64,000 bases of DNA from Lampris incognitus (taxonomy: Eukaryota; Chordata; Actinopteri; Lampriformes; Lampridae), in NCBI RefSeq assembly GCF_029633865.1, contig NC_079224.1, forward strand, positions 23,116,395 to 23,180,394. The letters are read 5' to 3'. A program made the translations under genes and the position numbers. The stretch's first letter is position 1. The number at the start of each line of letters is the position of its first letter. The notes beneath the pieces are model-generated. The model was not told where the DNA came from, did not search any database, and saw only the letters and a program-made list of their open reading frames with translations. Positions 29,213 through 39,670 of this stretch are shown here, one piece after another.

Positions 29213-29870
29213 ATCATTTTCATGTTTGTCTTTGTTCATATTTACCCTAATTCCAAGAATGAAAAGTTAAAATGCAAATGTGTTATGCTGCTAAAGAAAT
29301 AAATAAAAAAGGAAGCAGGTGCTTAATCTGTACTTGTTTTGCAACAGACCCACATTTCTAATGCACTTCTAATGTTTATTTCAAGTGCTACTATTTAAAG
29401 ATAAAGTAGGAACATGGTTTACTGAACATCTTGGGAATAAGCAACATGGAGACTACATGAGACACTGTTTACGTGGCTGTAAAACTACACTTCATGAGGA
29501 CAAAAGAGCTGACCTGTAAATCAAATGGTATTATACTTCCTCTCTTTAGGTGTAAGGTAAATTCCCCGCTGGTTGTATAAACTTCACTTTGAGCTGATCG
29601 CTGTGTGATGTGTTTATGTTGAATTTCTCTCATCCCACTGTGTTAGGCCCGTACACGGCTTATCGATGGGGAATACAGAGAAAGAAAAACTAGAGCTGCC
29701 GTACCCTGTAACAGCATCATAAATGAATTGCACCACCTCGTGTGATAAAGTGAAAGACTGACTCTGAACTCTTGCCTTTTGTTCCCTCCCCTCCTTCTGG
29801 AGTCACTCAGGCCATTCAAAGCTGTTCTTTCAAAGGAGCTGTATTGTTATGTGTGAGCCGACGCCCTTTT

Positions 29871-29876
29871 TATAAA
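29871..29876 (+). promoter_or_regulatory. TATA box of the putative secreted-protein gene
   Basis: TATAAA, about 80 bp before the start codon at 29950, leaving room for a leader of roughly 50 nt. 29213-29860 between the LINE and this box contains no recognised gene. Confidence 0.6.
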
Positions 29877-29949
29877 GCAGACAACTTCCTGGTCCAATCC
29901 AGAAGCAGTCAGATCTCCTGTGAGAACAGAAGGACCATAGTTCCACAGC

Positions 29950-32900
29950 ATGTTGCTGCTGATCCTGTGTGCTGGGTGTCTGGCCCTGTCTGCTGGTCAG
30001 ACAACATCAGGTAAGGAGCATCTTTTAATTATTCTGCTACCCTCGCACACACCCCTAGATCCGTTTTTTTTCGGGAGGGGGGGGGTGATTGGTCAACACT
30101 ATGTTACAAAAATTCTTCCAATCTAATATTCTGCTTGTTGCTGTACCTACTGGTTGAATATTTGATTTGTTGCTACCTATGTGTTCGAGAACGGGTTTTC
30201 ATTCAGCGAAGCCGATTTGTCAAAATATTGGATATATATATATATAAAAAGTATGTATATATGTTTCCCTGTAGCACCGTTGCCTCCCTCCGCCACCACA
30301 GGGCTGAGCTCGCCCGTGACAGACGCCACTCATTCACAGTTGAACACGGCGTTGACACAACTTCCGCCTGATTCAATGCACAGCGGTGAGTCCTTTCTAG
30401 CCTGGGGAACCAAACAAATTCGAAGGATGCAGACCCTGAATTGGGACACAGCTGAATTTGTAAATGCGAATGATCTGCTAGACTCAGAGCAACTGTAAAA
30501 CTTGAGCTCGCAGATTCGTCTGGTTCCAAGGCGAGTCCTTTCGCTCCCAGAATAGGAAAAAAAAAATTCGCTGGTCTCAAATTCATTTATTCTTTTAATT
30601 TTATCATCATCATCATCATCATCATCATTATTATTATTATTATATATCGATTTCCACATTTTATTTTCACAGCACTCGCAGTTTTTCATACGGCTGTCAA
30701 GTCTGATCATGAGCTAAATTCCACAACAATTGCTGTACTCTTGGACAAGGTAAAAGTGTCTGAATTTCAGTCATTAATCTTTTTTTTCAAAATGACTTAG
30801 TCACCAATCAATCATGTAATTCGTGGTGAAAATTAATAAAATACTTAACATATTATCTGTAAAGTATCAAAGAAAGTTGAATCAGCTCATCTGGATACAA
30901 CGTTTATTGACAGAAACATTTCATCACTCATCTAAGTGACTTCTTCAGTCTTGATGATTTTATACTTACTATATGTGTATTAACTTTTTATTGCCTACCC
31001 TGCTTTGTTTTGATTTTATGCTGTCTGATACAGTGCTGCTTGTTGTTTTTTTTAAACTGTGTTCTGTAAGGTGTCTTTGGGTGCTCTGAAAGGCACCCAC
31101 AAATAAAATGTATTATGAATTATTATTATTACTGTTATTATTAAACGGACTGCAGGTATCCTCACCCTTAAAAACAATGCAGTTGCATAACAACCAAAAT
31201 GAAGGATCAAGAATGTGAACATCTTTGATAGGGAGGAACGCTGGTTTGAACGAGGAGTCAAAGATGTCATCTATGTGAAGAGGGAACGACCATCCCTGCT
31301 TGGCTAAGAGTACACCTGTTGCCATTTTTCAGTGCAAACATTCCCAATATCCTCTGTGAATAGTACACTTGACCATTGTAACTCTAGTTATGGTCACGCC
31401 TATTTGCGTATCACTCAATCCCATTTTATTTGTATAGTACTTTTCATACAAACAAATATAACACCAGGTGCTTCATACCTGTGAATGTTCTCATTCATCC
31501 AGGTCATGGTTATCCAAAGGAGTTGAATCAAGTGCAACTGGACTTGGTATATATCCGTGAAGACATTTCGCCTCTCATCCAAGAGGCTTCCTCAGTTCGT
31601 GCCTTTCTGACGAGACCAAGCTAGTCTGACTGGCTGGCGATGAGACTCAGAATTTATCCTCTAGGAGTCGTTGTCAGAGCTATTGATATGCGTGGCTCTT
31701 TGTGACATCGAGTCGTTGTCAGAGCTATTGATATGCGTGGCTCTTTGTGATCCGATGTCACAAAGACAACGACTCCTAGAGGATAAATTCTGAGTCTCAT
31801 CACCAGCCAGTCAGACTAGCTTGGTCTAGTCAGAAAGGCACGAACTGAGGAAGCCTCTTGGATGAGAGGCGAAACGTCTTCACGGATATATAGCAAGTCC
31901 AGTTGCACTTGATTCAACTCCTTCAGATAGGTGCTTCATACAATAAAACAATAACCCCCCCTCCCAAAAAAAAATTAAAAGTATAGGCTAATTTTATAAA
32001 AGTACAGACGACGACTACTACTACTACTACTACCTTCGGCTGCTCCCGTTAGGGGTCGCCATGGCATATCATCCATTTCCATTTCTTCCTGTCTTCTGCA
32101 TCTTCCTCTGTCACACCAGCCATCTGCATGTCTGCCCTCAACACATCCATAAACCTCCTCTTTGGCCTTCCTCTTTTCCTCTTTCCTGGCAGCTCCATAT
32201 TCAGCATCCTTCTCCCAATGTACCCAGCATCTCTCCTCCACACATGTCCAAGTTATCGCAATCTTGCCTCTCTTGCTTTGTATCCAAACCGTCCAACTTG
32301 AGCGGACCCTCTAATATAATCGTTCCTAATCCTGTCCTTCTTCGTTACTCCCAGTGAAAATTTTAGCATCTTCAACTCTGCCACCTCCAGCTCCGCCTCC
32401 TGGCATTTCGTCAGTGCCACTGTCTCCAAACCATACAACATATATAACAAGTCCAGTTGCACTTGATTCAACTCCTTTGGATAACCATGACCTGGACGAA
32501 TGAGAACATTCACAGACATACAACATAGCTGGTCATACAACCATCTTGTAAACTTTCCCTTTAACTCTTGCTGGTACCCTTCTGTCGCAAATGACTCCTG
32601 ACACTCTTCTCCACCCACTCCACCCTGCCTACACTCTCTTCTTCACCTCTCTCCTGCACTCCCCATTACTTTGGACAGTCGACCCCAGGTATTTTAAACA
32701 TATGCCTTCGTCACCTCCACTCCTTGCATCCTGACCATTCCGCTGTCCTCCCTCTCATTCACGCATAGTATGTATTCCGTCTTGCTCCTACTGAATTTCC
32801 TCCCTCTTCTCTGCAGTGCATACCTCCACCTCTCCAGGGTCTCCTCAACCTGCACCCTTCTCTCGCTACAGATCACGATGTCATCTGCGAACATCATCGT

Positions 32901-35522
32901 CCATGGAGACTCCTGCCTGATCTTATCTGTCAACCTGTCCATCACCATTGCAAACAAGAAAGGGCTCAGAGCTGATCCTTGATGTAATCTCACCTCCACC
33001 TTGAACCCATCTGTCATTCCAACCACACACCTCACCATTGTCACACTTCCCTCATACATGTCCTGCACCACTCCTACATACCTCTCTGCAACTCTTGACT
33101 TCCTCATACAATACCACACCTCTCTTGGCACCCTGTCGTTGCTTTTTCTAAATCTACAAAGACACTCTAACTCCTTCTGGCCTTCTCTATACTTCTCGAT
33201 CAACATTCTCAAAGCAAACATCGCATCTGTGGCGCTCTTTCATGGCATGAAACCATACCGCTGCTCGCTAATCGTCACCTCTCCTCTTAACCTAGCTTCT
33301 ACTCTTTCCCAAATCTTCATGCTGTGGCTGATCAACTTTATACCTCTGTAGTTGCTACAGTTCTGCACATCACCCTTGTTCTTGAAAACCGGTACCAGTA
33401 TGCTTCTTCTCCACTCCTCAGGCATCCTCTCACTTTCCAAGATTGCATTAAACAATCTAGTTAAAACCCCCACTGCCATCTCTCCTAAACATCTCCATAC
33501 CTCCACAGGTATGTCATCAAGACCAACTGCCTTTCCACTCTTCATCCTCTTCATAGCTGCCCTCACTTCCTCCTTGCTAATCCACCGCACTTCCTGATTC
33601 ACTATCCCTACATTATCCAATCTTCTCTCTCTCTCTCATTTTCTTCATTCATCAGCCCCTCAAAGTATTCCTTCCACCTTCTCAGCACACTCTCCTTGCT
33701 TGTCAACACATTTCCATCTCTATCCTTGATCGCCCTAACTTGCTGTACATCCTTTGCAGCTCGGTCCCTCTGTCTAGCCAATCGGTACAAGTCCTTTTCT
33801 TCTTCCTTAGTGTCTAACTTGTCATACAACTCACCATACACCTTTTCCTTTGCTTTTGCCACCTCTCTCTTTGCTTTACGCTGCATCTCCTTGTACTCCT
33901 GTCTACTTTCTTCATCTCTCTGACTATCCCACTTCTTCTTTGCCAACCTCTTCATCTGTATAATTTGCTGTACTTCCTCATTCCACCACCAAGTCTCCTT
34001 GTCTTCCTTCCTCTGTCCTGATGACACACCAAGGACCTTCCTAGCTGTCTCCCTCACTATTTCTGCAGTAATTGCCCAGCCATCCGACAACTCTTCACTA
34101 CCACCCAGTGCCTGTCTTAACTCCTGCCTGAACTCCACACAACAGTCTTCCTTCTTCAACTTCCACCATTTGATCTTTGGCTCTGCCTTCACTTGCTTCC
34201 TCTTGTTGGTCTTCAAAGTCATCCTACAGACCACCATCTGATGCTGCCTAGCTACAATCTCCCCTGTCACCACATTGCAGTCTCCAATTGATCTCAATCG
34301 ATCTTTTAGATCGTGCCTTCTACATAAGCTATAGTCCACCTGTGTGCACTTTCCTCCACTCTTATATGTCACCCTGTGTTCCTCCCTCTTCTTGAAATGC
34401 GGATTCACCACAGCCATTTCCATCCTTTTCGCAAAATCCAGCACCATCTGTCCTTCCACATTTCTCTCCTTGACACCATACCTACCCATCACCTCCTCAT
34501 CACATCTGTTCCCTTCACCAACATGTCCACTGAGGCCTGCTCCAATCCCCACTTTCTCCTCCTTGGGTACCCTCTCCACCACATCATCCAACTCACTCCA
34601 GAATTCTTCTTTTTCTTCCATCTCACACCCAACTTGCGGAGCATATGCACTGATGACATTCAGCAATATACCTTTGATTTACAGCTTCATACTCATCACT
34701 CTGTCTGACACTCTCTTCACCTCCAGCACTCTTGACATACTCTTCCTTCAGAATTACCCCAACCCCATTTCTCCTCCCATTCGCACCATGGTAGAAGAGT
34801 TTGAACCCTCTCTCCCTTTACCAGTTATAGTGCCAATATTCAAAGTTACGACTCTCACCTCAGACTCCTACCCTTCCTCCTCTCTAGCTGCCTCTGGACA
34901 TGCCTTCCCCCTCTCCTTCTCCTTTGCCCAACAGTAGCATAGTTTCCACCAGCACCCTGCTGGTTAACAGTACCGGTGGCGGTCATTGGTAACCCGGACC
35001 TCGAGAAATCTTATTTATGAGCAGCATATTTGATTTGGCAAAGATTTTACGCCGGATGCCCTTCCTGATGCAACCCTCCCCATTTGTCCAGGCTTGCGAC
35101 CGGCACTAAGAATGCACTGGCTTGTGCCTCCTCAGTGGCTGGGTTTTTTTTATAAAAATACAGACAAGTTTATGAAACTGATCATTGGTTTCAGTCGTTA
35201 TGCCACTGTATTATCTATAAGAGTGGGGATACCTGCAGTCAGTTTAGACTGAAGAGGTCACTTAGATGAATGATGAAATGTTTCTGTCAATAAACGTTGT
35301 GTCCAGATGAACTGATTCAACTTTCTTTGATTTTCTTACCTGGATTATTGAACATGCTTAAAGACATTTCCGTTAAGTAGGTACACAGGTTTCAGTGTAA
35401 TGTTTATCAACAAGACTTTTCAATGTGTCCTGCAGCTCGTTGAGATTTTCCACCAGCAGCTACCAGAACTGACCTTCCATCTAACGGTGAAGAACATCAA
35501 GAACGCCACAACGGGGATCTAA
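29950..35522 (+). CDS. Putative small secreted glycoprotein, function unknown
   Basis: Not recognised as a named family. Four exons join in phase: 29950-30010, 30275-30385, 30673-30749, 35436-35522, giving 111 aa. Residues 1-16 ([16 protein letters not shown]) are a signal peptide. Residues 18-58 are rich in Ser, Thr and Pro, as in a mucin-like stalk. The rest ([20 protein letters not shown] ... [16 protein letters not shown]) has two N-glycosylation sequons, NST and NAT. All borders are AG/GT: exon 1 CAG-gtaagg, exon 2 GCG-gtgagt, exon 3 AAG-gtaaaa. A TATA box sits at the right distance upstream. The third intron (4.7 kb) is packed with retroelements. The stop falls at the edge of an L2 fragment (from about 35518), so the true C terminus may have been lost. 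Alternatively exon 4 ends at an ACG-gtgaag donor and further exons exist. No expression evidence is available here. Confidence 0.45.
30899..30948 (-). ncRNA. Hammerhead-ribozyme-like motif, left arm
   Basis: On the minus strand: CTGAAGA (complement of 30942-30948), stem II TCACT/AGTGA closed by TAGATG, GAAA (complement of 30919-30922), stem III TGTTT/AAACG with an 8-nt loop, then T-T at the expected U16.1-H17 position. All three core boxes of a type I hammerhead are present in order. Stem I pairing is not clear next to the core. Hammerheads are known in Penelope-like repeats. Confidence 0.55.
30951..31147 (+). repeat. L2/SINE-type tail inserted in the Penelope arm
   Basis: About 197 bp interrupt the inverted-arm homology. 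They end GTGTCTTTGGGTGCTCTGAA AGGCACC...AATAAAATGTATTAT then (TTA)n, the usual 3' end of fish L2-mobilised repeats. Simple ATC/ATT repeats also lie at 30604-30642. Confidence 0.65.
31478..31928 (-). mobile_element. Palindromic (Penelope-like?) element, copy C
   Basis: Same family as copies A and B but reversed: the unpaired tail is at the left (CTGTGAATGTTCTCATTCAT ...). The 12-bp target duplication AGGTGCTTCATA lies at 31466-31477 and 31929-31940. The arms pair over about 190 bp around a centre that repeats GAGTCGTTGTCAGAGCTATT twice. Hammerhead-like boxes in the right arm: CTGAGGA 31845-31851, perfect 6-bp stem GCCTCT/AGAGGC, GAAA 31871-31874. No coding sequence. Confidence 0.85.
32010..35147 (-). 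mobile_element. RTE-type LINE, near full length, inactive
   Basis: Minus-strand frames 34666-33608, 33620-33240, 33221-32694 and 32618-32253 together match a fish RTE LINE. In order: endonuclease ([10 protein letters not shown]), a basic linker, reverse transcriptase ([38 protein letters not shown]) and the C-terminal region ([14 protein letters not shown]). The 3' end is a TAG/TCG repeat near 32010-32032. A near-perfect 18-bp target duplication (TTTTATAAAAgTACAGAC / TTTTATAAAAaTACAGAC) lies at 31992-32009 and 35148-35165. Frameshifts, a damaged reverse transcriptase core and a 75-bp insertion make it inactive. Confidence 0.88.
32442..32516 (+). mobile_element. 5'-truncated palindromic-element tail inside the LINE, copy D
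   Basis: 75 bp: only the last arm segment and tail of the family, from ATATAACAAGTCCAG to CATTCACAGA. The 10-bp target duplication CATACAACAT lies at 32432-32441 and 32517-32526. Truncation at one end with an intact other end is what target-primed reverse transcription leaves. Confidence 0.85.
35249..35298 (+). ncRNA. Hammerhead-ribozyme-like motif, right arm
   Basis: CTGAAGA 35249-35255, stem II 35258-35262 with 35269-35273 (one mismatch), GAAA 35275-35278, stem III 35279-35283 with 35292-35296 (one wobble), and T-T at 35297-35298. It mirrors the left-arm motif at 30899-30948. Cleavage would be expected after 35298 if active. Activity is untested. Confidence 0.55.
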
Positions 35523-35862
35523 GTCACTAGCCAGACTCTTCTCTTTTGTAGTTCCCCGGTGGTGGAACGAGTTACCAAACTCCATTCGATCCGCTGAGTC
35601 CCTCTCCATCTTTAAGAAGCTAAAGACACAGCTCTATCTCGAACACCTCCTGATGGTATTGAAAAAACAAAATCGCTTCTATGCACCATATGCATTTCCT
35701 TTGTGCACTGCCTGTTGACACCTATGTCCTATCGGATTTGAACCTAGTTTTTTTTTAAACAACATTGTCGCCTCCTGACTAGATCCTTGCTTGTGTTGTA
35801 TTAACTCTCAGACGTACGTCGCTTTGGATAAAAGCGTCTGCTAAATGAAATTATAACATCTA
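35518..35862 (+). mobile_element. L2-type LINE 3' fragment
   Basis: The plus-strand frame encodes [20 protein letters not shown] and RSAESLSIFKKLKTQLYLEH, the L2 C-terminal signature. It ends CGCTTTGGATAAAAGCGTCT GCTAAATG, the L2 tail. It begins where exon 4 of the putative secreted-protein gene stops. Confidence 0.8.
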
Positions 35863-36493
35863 AAACCTCCTCACGCAAACATTATAAACCTGCTCCTGTT
35901 GATTTATGAGCTGCACTTTTAATAACACAGCTTTTAAATAGGTGAAATATAATATAGCCTAAATATATGCACCTCAAATAAAGCAACAGAGGATTTGGCA
36001 CTTCAGATGGATTTAAAAAAAATCTATTTTGGGAGGGGTGTCTTATTTCTGTTTTTATTTCACAGCAGACAGAGACGACCCCACTCAAAGTGGAATAACT
36101 TTTTTTTTAAAGCTTGAGGAAACCTCGAGAACACAAGTAACACAAAAACCACATATTGAAGTGTAGTATAATAATTAGCTATTAGTTTAACCAGCATCTT
36201 GCCTGATATCAGACAGAATTGTCAATTTATCATGCTCTGTCTGACTTTGCCTCCACTTTAACTGATTTCCGTGGGGGAGGGGGATTAGATTTCCCCTAAC
36301 CAATCAGTAGACACCAACGTATCTGCCTGCATCTAGCGTCTTCTTAAATCGACACTGATACGTAGCCATGCAAACATACTGGTTTTGCCAGGGTTTTAAG
36401 AAGGGCGCAGAGTAAAAACAACAAACTACGATGTCGGGCGGTATTGAGAAGACATGCTGTCTATGGCAACAGACATCTTGAATTAGAGCTTTG
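35863..36493. other. No gene recognised
   Basis: AT-rich, with short open frames only. Nothing with a recognisable domain or repeat boundary was seen. Confidence 0.5.
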
Positions 36494-36763
36494 ACTAGGC
36501 TTAATGACGTCGTTGAATCGAAAACCTCACATCCTAAAGATGTTATCGCAACGTGTTTGACTGAGAATTGTGACAAAACGTTTTGTTTCATAGAAATGTC
36601 TAGTAATTATTTTGCTACCCTACCTGAAGCTGAGCGTTTGCGATACCTTAATAAACTGACGTTGATCGGTCAGCAGTCATGCCCCTTCCGACTCCCTCCG
36701 TCCAAGTGGACCAATGACCCCACACAGTGGCCGGATATTGCTTATCTGGACATCTACACATAG
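36494..36763 (+). pseudogene. First-exon fragment of a fish SWIM-zinc-finger/YqaJ-like multicopy gene
   Basis: The open frame contains, from the ATG at 36596, MSSNYFATLPEAERLRYLNK and KWTNDPTQWPDIAYLDIYT. This resembles the N-terminal exon of multicopy fish proteins that continue into a SWIM zinc finger. The frame stops at a TAG just after DIYT, followed by in-frame VIESPD, where the family is expected to continue. No SWIM domain follows. Identification is from memory of the family pattern. Confidence 0.45.
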
Positions 36764-38021
36764 GTGATCGAGTCACCAGATAGCATTAGGCTGAGTGTCG
36801 TCTGTAAATAACCAGCCTGTTAATAGAGATCTGGATTCGTGTGTTTGTTTTACCACCTGCTACACCACACCCCTTTCAGCATTTTCCTGTTTCTCCCCAT
36901 TATGTAAAGGCGCGATTCTTCTCAAACTCGAGGGTTCAAAACGGTAGTCCATAACCAATTGATGACGTCACGGTGTCTACACCCATTATTTTATACAGTC
37001 TTATATTCTTTCAATGAGCAGACAGGAAATATGCTCAAGAGAAATTCCTGTCAGGTATTATCAGCAACAATATACTATGATAATACTGACAAAACATGTC
37101 TATTGTGTAGCTTTGAATAGTTATAATTTTAATTTAAGATATCCAAGAACCGACCTTTTGCACACCTCGACAGGTGCTTAGGAGAAGATCCAGGGTGAAC
37201 AAGGCAGAAAGACACTCCCGCACACTGCTGCAGTCGGAGATCTTTGATAACAACGTTTCCGAACATAGACCTTCATCAGGTTATTGCATTGGGTTATTCG
37301 ATAAGAACCAGATGAATATTCAGTTGTCATACTTAAGGCGTTTGCCTGAACAGAACGTATGCAAAGAAATTAAGACCGAATTGTACATGCATTGAGATAG
37401 AGGATTTGGAGTTGTTCATCTAAGCCTGGTGCTGTGTGTGCTAAATGCATGTACGGATATTTTTTCACCCAATTCAATATCGGTTCAGCAAATCCTCTGA
37501 ATCGATTCAAGCTCCTGGCCAGTGGGTGCGTGGTGAGCAACATCTTTGTGTGATTCGCGTTTTAAGGACGAAGGCTGCACTCAACCAAACAACAACAAAA
37601 TGCTGACCAAAGTAAGTAGCAGCAGCGTAAAGCCAATGCCTTCAACTTTAAAATCAGACGTAATTTTGGATTCCAGCATAAATCCGGAACACAGGAAATA
37701 CATAAAAGTAAGGTCTTGTGTAAGCTGTGCCAGACAGAACTAAATAATCAACAGGTACTCTAATTATTTGTGTATTTCTACTTCTTACTGAATCGATATC
37801 GAAGCACTTTAATCAATATCGAAATCGAATCGCAACCTAAAGAATTGAAATTGAATCGAATCATGAGGTTCTTAACAATACCCAGCCCTACTTTTTTGAT
37901 GAACTTTAGCAATTGAATTTGTTTGACATAAATGAGATGCTCAACATCACAGTGACTGCAAGGCTGAAAATCTTAACACAGAAGTGTCTCTTTTATTAAA
38001 TAAATACCAGAACATTCTTAC
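36764..38021. other. No intact gene; possible Penelope-like long-repeat scrap
   Basis: Near 37160-37282 the sequence GGAGATCTTTGATAACAACG TTTCCGAACATAGACCTTCATCAGG resembles the repeat ends of another Penelope-like family. The 65-codon frame at 37546-37743 has no known domain. Confidence 0.35.
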
Positions 38022-38197
38022 CTTGAATAACAACATCGTAAAGACTCTTCATACGTTCGAGACATGACACTGATGTCTCAGTCAAGTGCCAACTGGGTGC
38101 CAAAACATCAGACACCCAGGTGTTTGGCTTTCTGCCAGGTTTGGAAATAAAAATAACTGCCTTTGTTCCAAGGGCCTGCAATTTTTCAAGCTGAAAA

Positions 38198-38261
<64 letters not shown>

Positions 38262-38562
38262 CAACAGTAAAAGATAATATTAATTTTAAAATTTCTAATA
38301 ACATTTAGAGATCGCACTGCATTAAAAAAATAAAGGGAATTGCATACCAATATATATGCTTCATCAATAATGTGAGATGTGGTCCGATTACTTTTGTGGG
38401 TGTTGACTCAGCTCTCCCGCTTCTCATCAAATTTGGCCATTTTTTTTTCAGCCTCAATTTGTGCGGTTGCTCTGTCTTGCAAACTTTGCATGTTTTACAG
38501 GCAACATTTAGTTGGGTCTGGCAGGCGACACATTTTCTGGTTGTTGATCCCAGGCCTGGCAT
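38022..38562 (-). pseudogene. Pseudogene of a Cys-rich fish multicopy gene
   Basis: Two exons on the minus strand, 38562-38348 and 38190-38022. The intron (donor TTG-gtatgc, acceptor TTTTCAG) contains a CA microsatellite. The first exon encodes STTRKCVACQTQLNVACKTC with C-x2-C pairs; the second encodes KLQALGTKAVIFISKPGRKP and SCLERMKSLYDVV. Within exon 1 the frame breaks at a run of nine A, after which the continuation (MAKFDEKRES ... DEAYIL) is in another frame and contains a TGA. It therefore cannot make the full protein. The function of the family is unknown to me. Confidence 0.6.
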
Positions 38563-38566
38563 TTTC

Positions 38567-38590
38567 AGACAGACAGACAGACAGATAGAG

Positions 38591-38629
<39 letters not shown>

Positions 38630-38716
38630 TGAGTGAGTGAGTGAGTGAGTGAGTGAGTGAGTGAGTGAGTGAGTGAGTGAGTGAGTGAGTGAGTGAGTGA
38701 GTGAGAGAGCGAGAGA
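38567..38716 (+). repeat. Compound microsatellite (GACA)n (GT)n (GAGT)n
   Basis: About 150 bp: GACA units, then GT units, then about 20 GAGT units, then GAGA. The following 38720-39265 contains no recognised gene. Confidence 0.95.
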
Positions 38717-39441
38717 AGTGAGAGACAGAAGTGGTGAGAGTGGCTCTTAAAAGAGCCGTTGGTTTATAATAAAAGAGGATGCAGGATGTAAGGAGATGGG
38801 AATGGGATAGAAGCTGTTGGGCAGAAGAAAACAGAAACATGGTTAACTCTCTTTCAGCAAGCCTTATTGGATTCCCCATGTGATAAATGCATAAGTGTTA
38901 CAAAATAAATAACTAAGATTCTGTTATTTCATAATGCAATAAACTTATTTAGTCAATTTCAACATGTAAACTGCATAGATGTTATCTCTGGACAAATAGA
39001 TCAACTGAACTGCACTGAATTCATTTAAAATAATTCAAAATAATGCAGGCCTGTGACAGTGTTATTAATCATTAATATGCAGTCACTGCAGCCTCCTGTG
39101 ATTAATTAATTTGCCAATGATCAAACAGTCCTCCAGTACTGACCACCTTACTCTTTAATGTAACGTTACGTTTATAATGTTCGACTTTCTAGCGTCTGCC
39201 ATGACAAAATGACAACACTCATTGTAATGAATGAAAGATGGCAGCCTAAAATACAAAAAACATGTTATCTTCATCCAAAGGAGTTGAATCAAGTGCAACT
39301 GGACTTGGTATATATCCGTGAAGACGTTTCGCCTCTCATCCAAGAGGCTTCCTCAGTTGGTGCCTTTCTGACTAGACCAAGCTAGTCTGACTGGCTGGTG
39401 ATGAGACTCAGTAGATATACGTGGCTCTTTTGTGTACCGAT

Positions 39442-39530
39442 GTTATGGCCGCGCCCGTCGCCATCGGAGCTATTGATTTGCATTTGTTGTGCAAATCAAT
39501 AGCTCCGATGGCGACGGGCGCGGCCATAAC
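39442..39530. repeat. Perfect 41-bp hairpin
   Basis: The arms at 39442-39482 and 39490-39530 are exact reverse complements with a 7-nt loop TTTGTTG. GC-rich part GGCCGCGCCCGTCGCCATCG. Confidence 0.95.
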
Positions 39531-39670
39531 ATATCTATGGCTCTGTTAGCGACGGGCGTTGGTAAACATCTGATCACAAAGAGCCACGCATATCAACAGC
39601 TCTGACAACGACTCCTAGAGGATAAATACTGAGTCTCATCACCAGCCAGTCAGACTAGCTTGGTCTAGTC

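Larger units (their letters stand above)
30868..35329 (+). mobile_element. Penelope-like element relic with inverted end repeats, filled by later insertions
   Basis: An 83-bp sequence at 30868-30950 returns inverted at 35247-35329 with four differences; the homology resumes at 31148-31171 versus about 35214-35240. Just inside the left arm a plus-strand frame (31212-31307) encodes [20 protein letters not shown], the C-terminal signature of the GIY-YIG endonuclease in fish Penelope-like retroelements. The interior is replaced by a palindromic element (31478-31928) and an RTE LINE (32010-35147). Inverted or partial long repeats are normal for Penelope-like elements. The reverse transcriptase is absent. 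Confidence 0.65.

Noticed and set aside
33001-34937. Plus-strand frames up to 197 codons across the RTE LINE
   Set aside because: Antisense of the LINE coding strand; low-complexity Ser/Pro/Leu composition.
38565-38879. 104-codon minus frame with THSL/TH repeats
   Set aside because: Translation of the GAGT/GT microsatellite.
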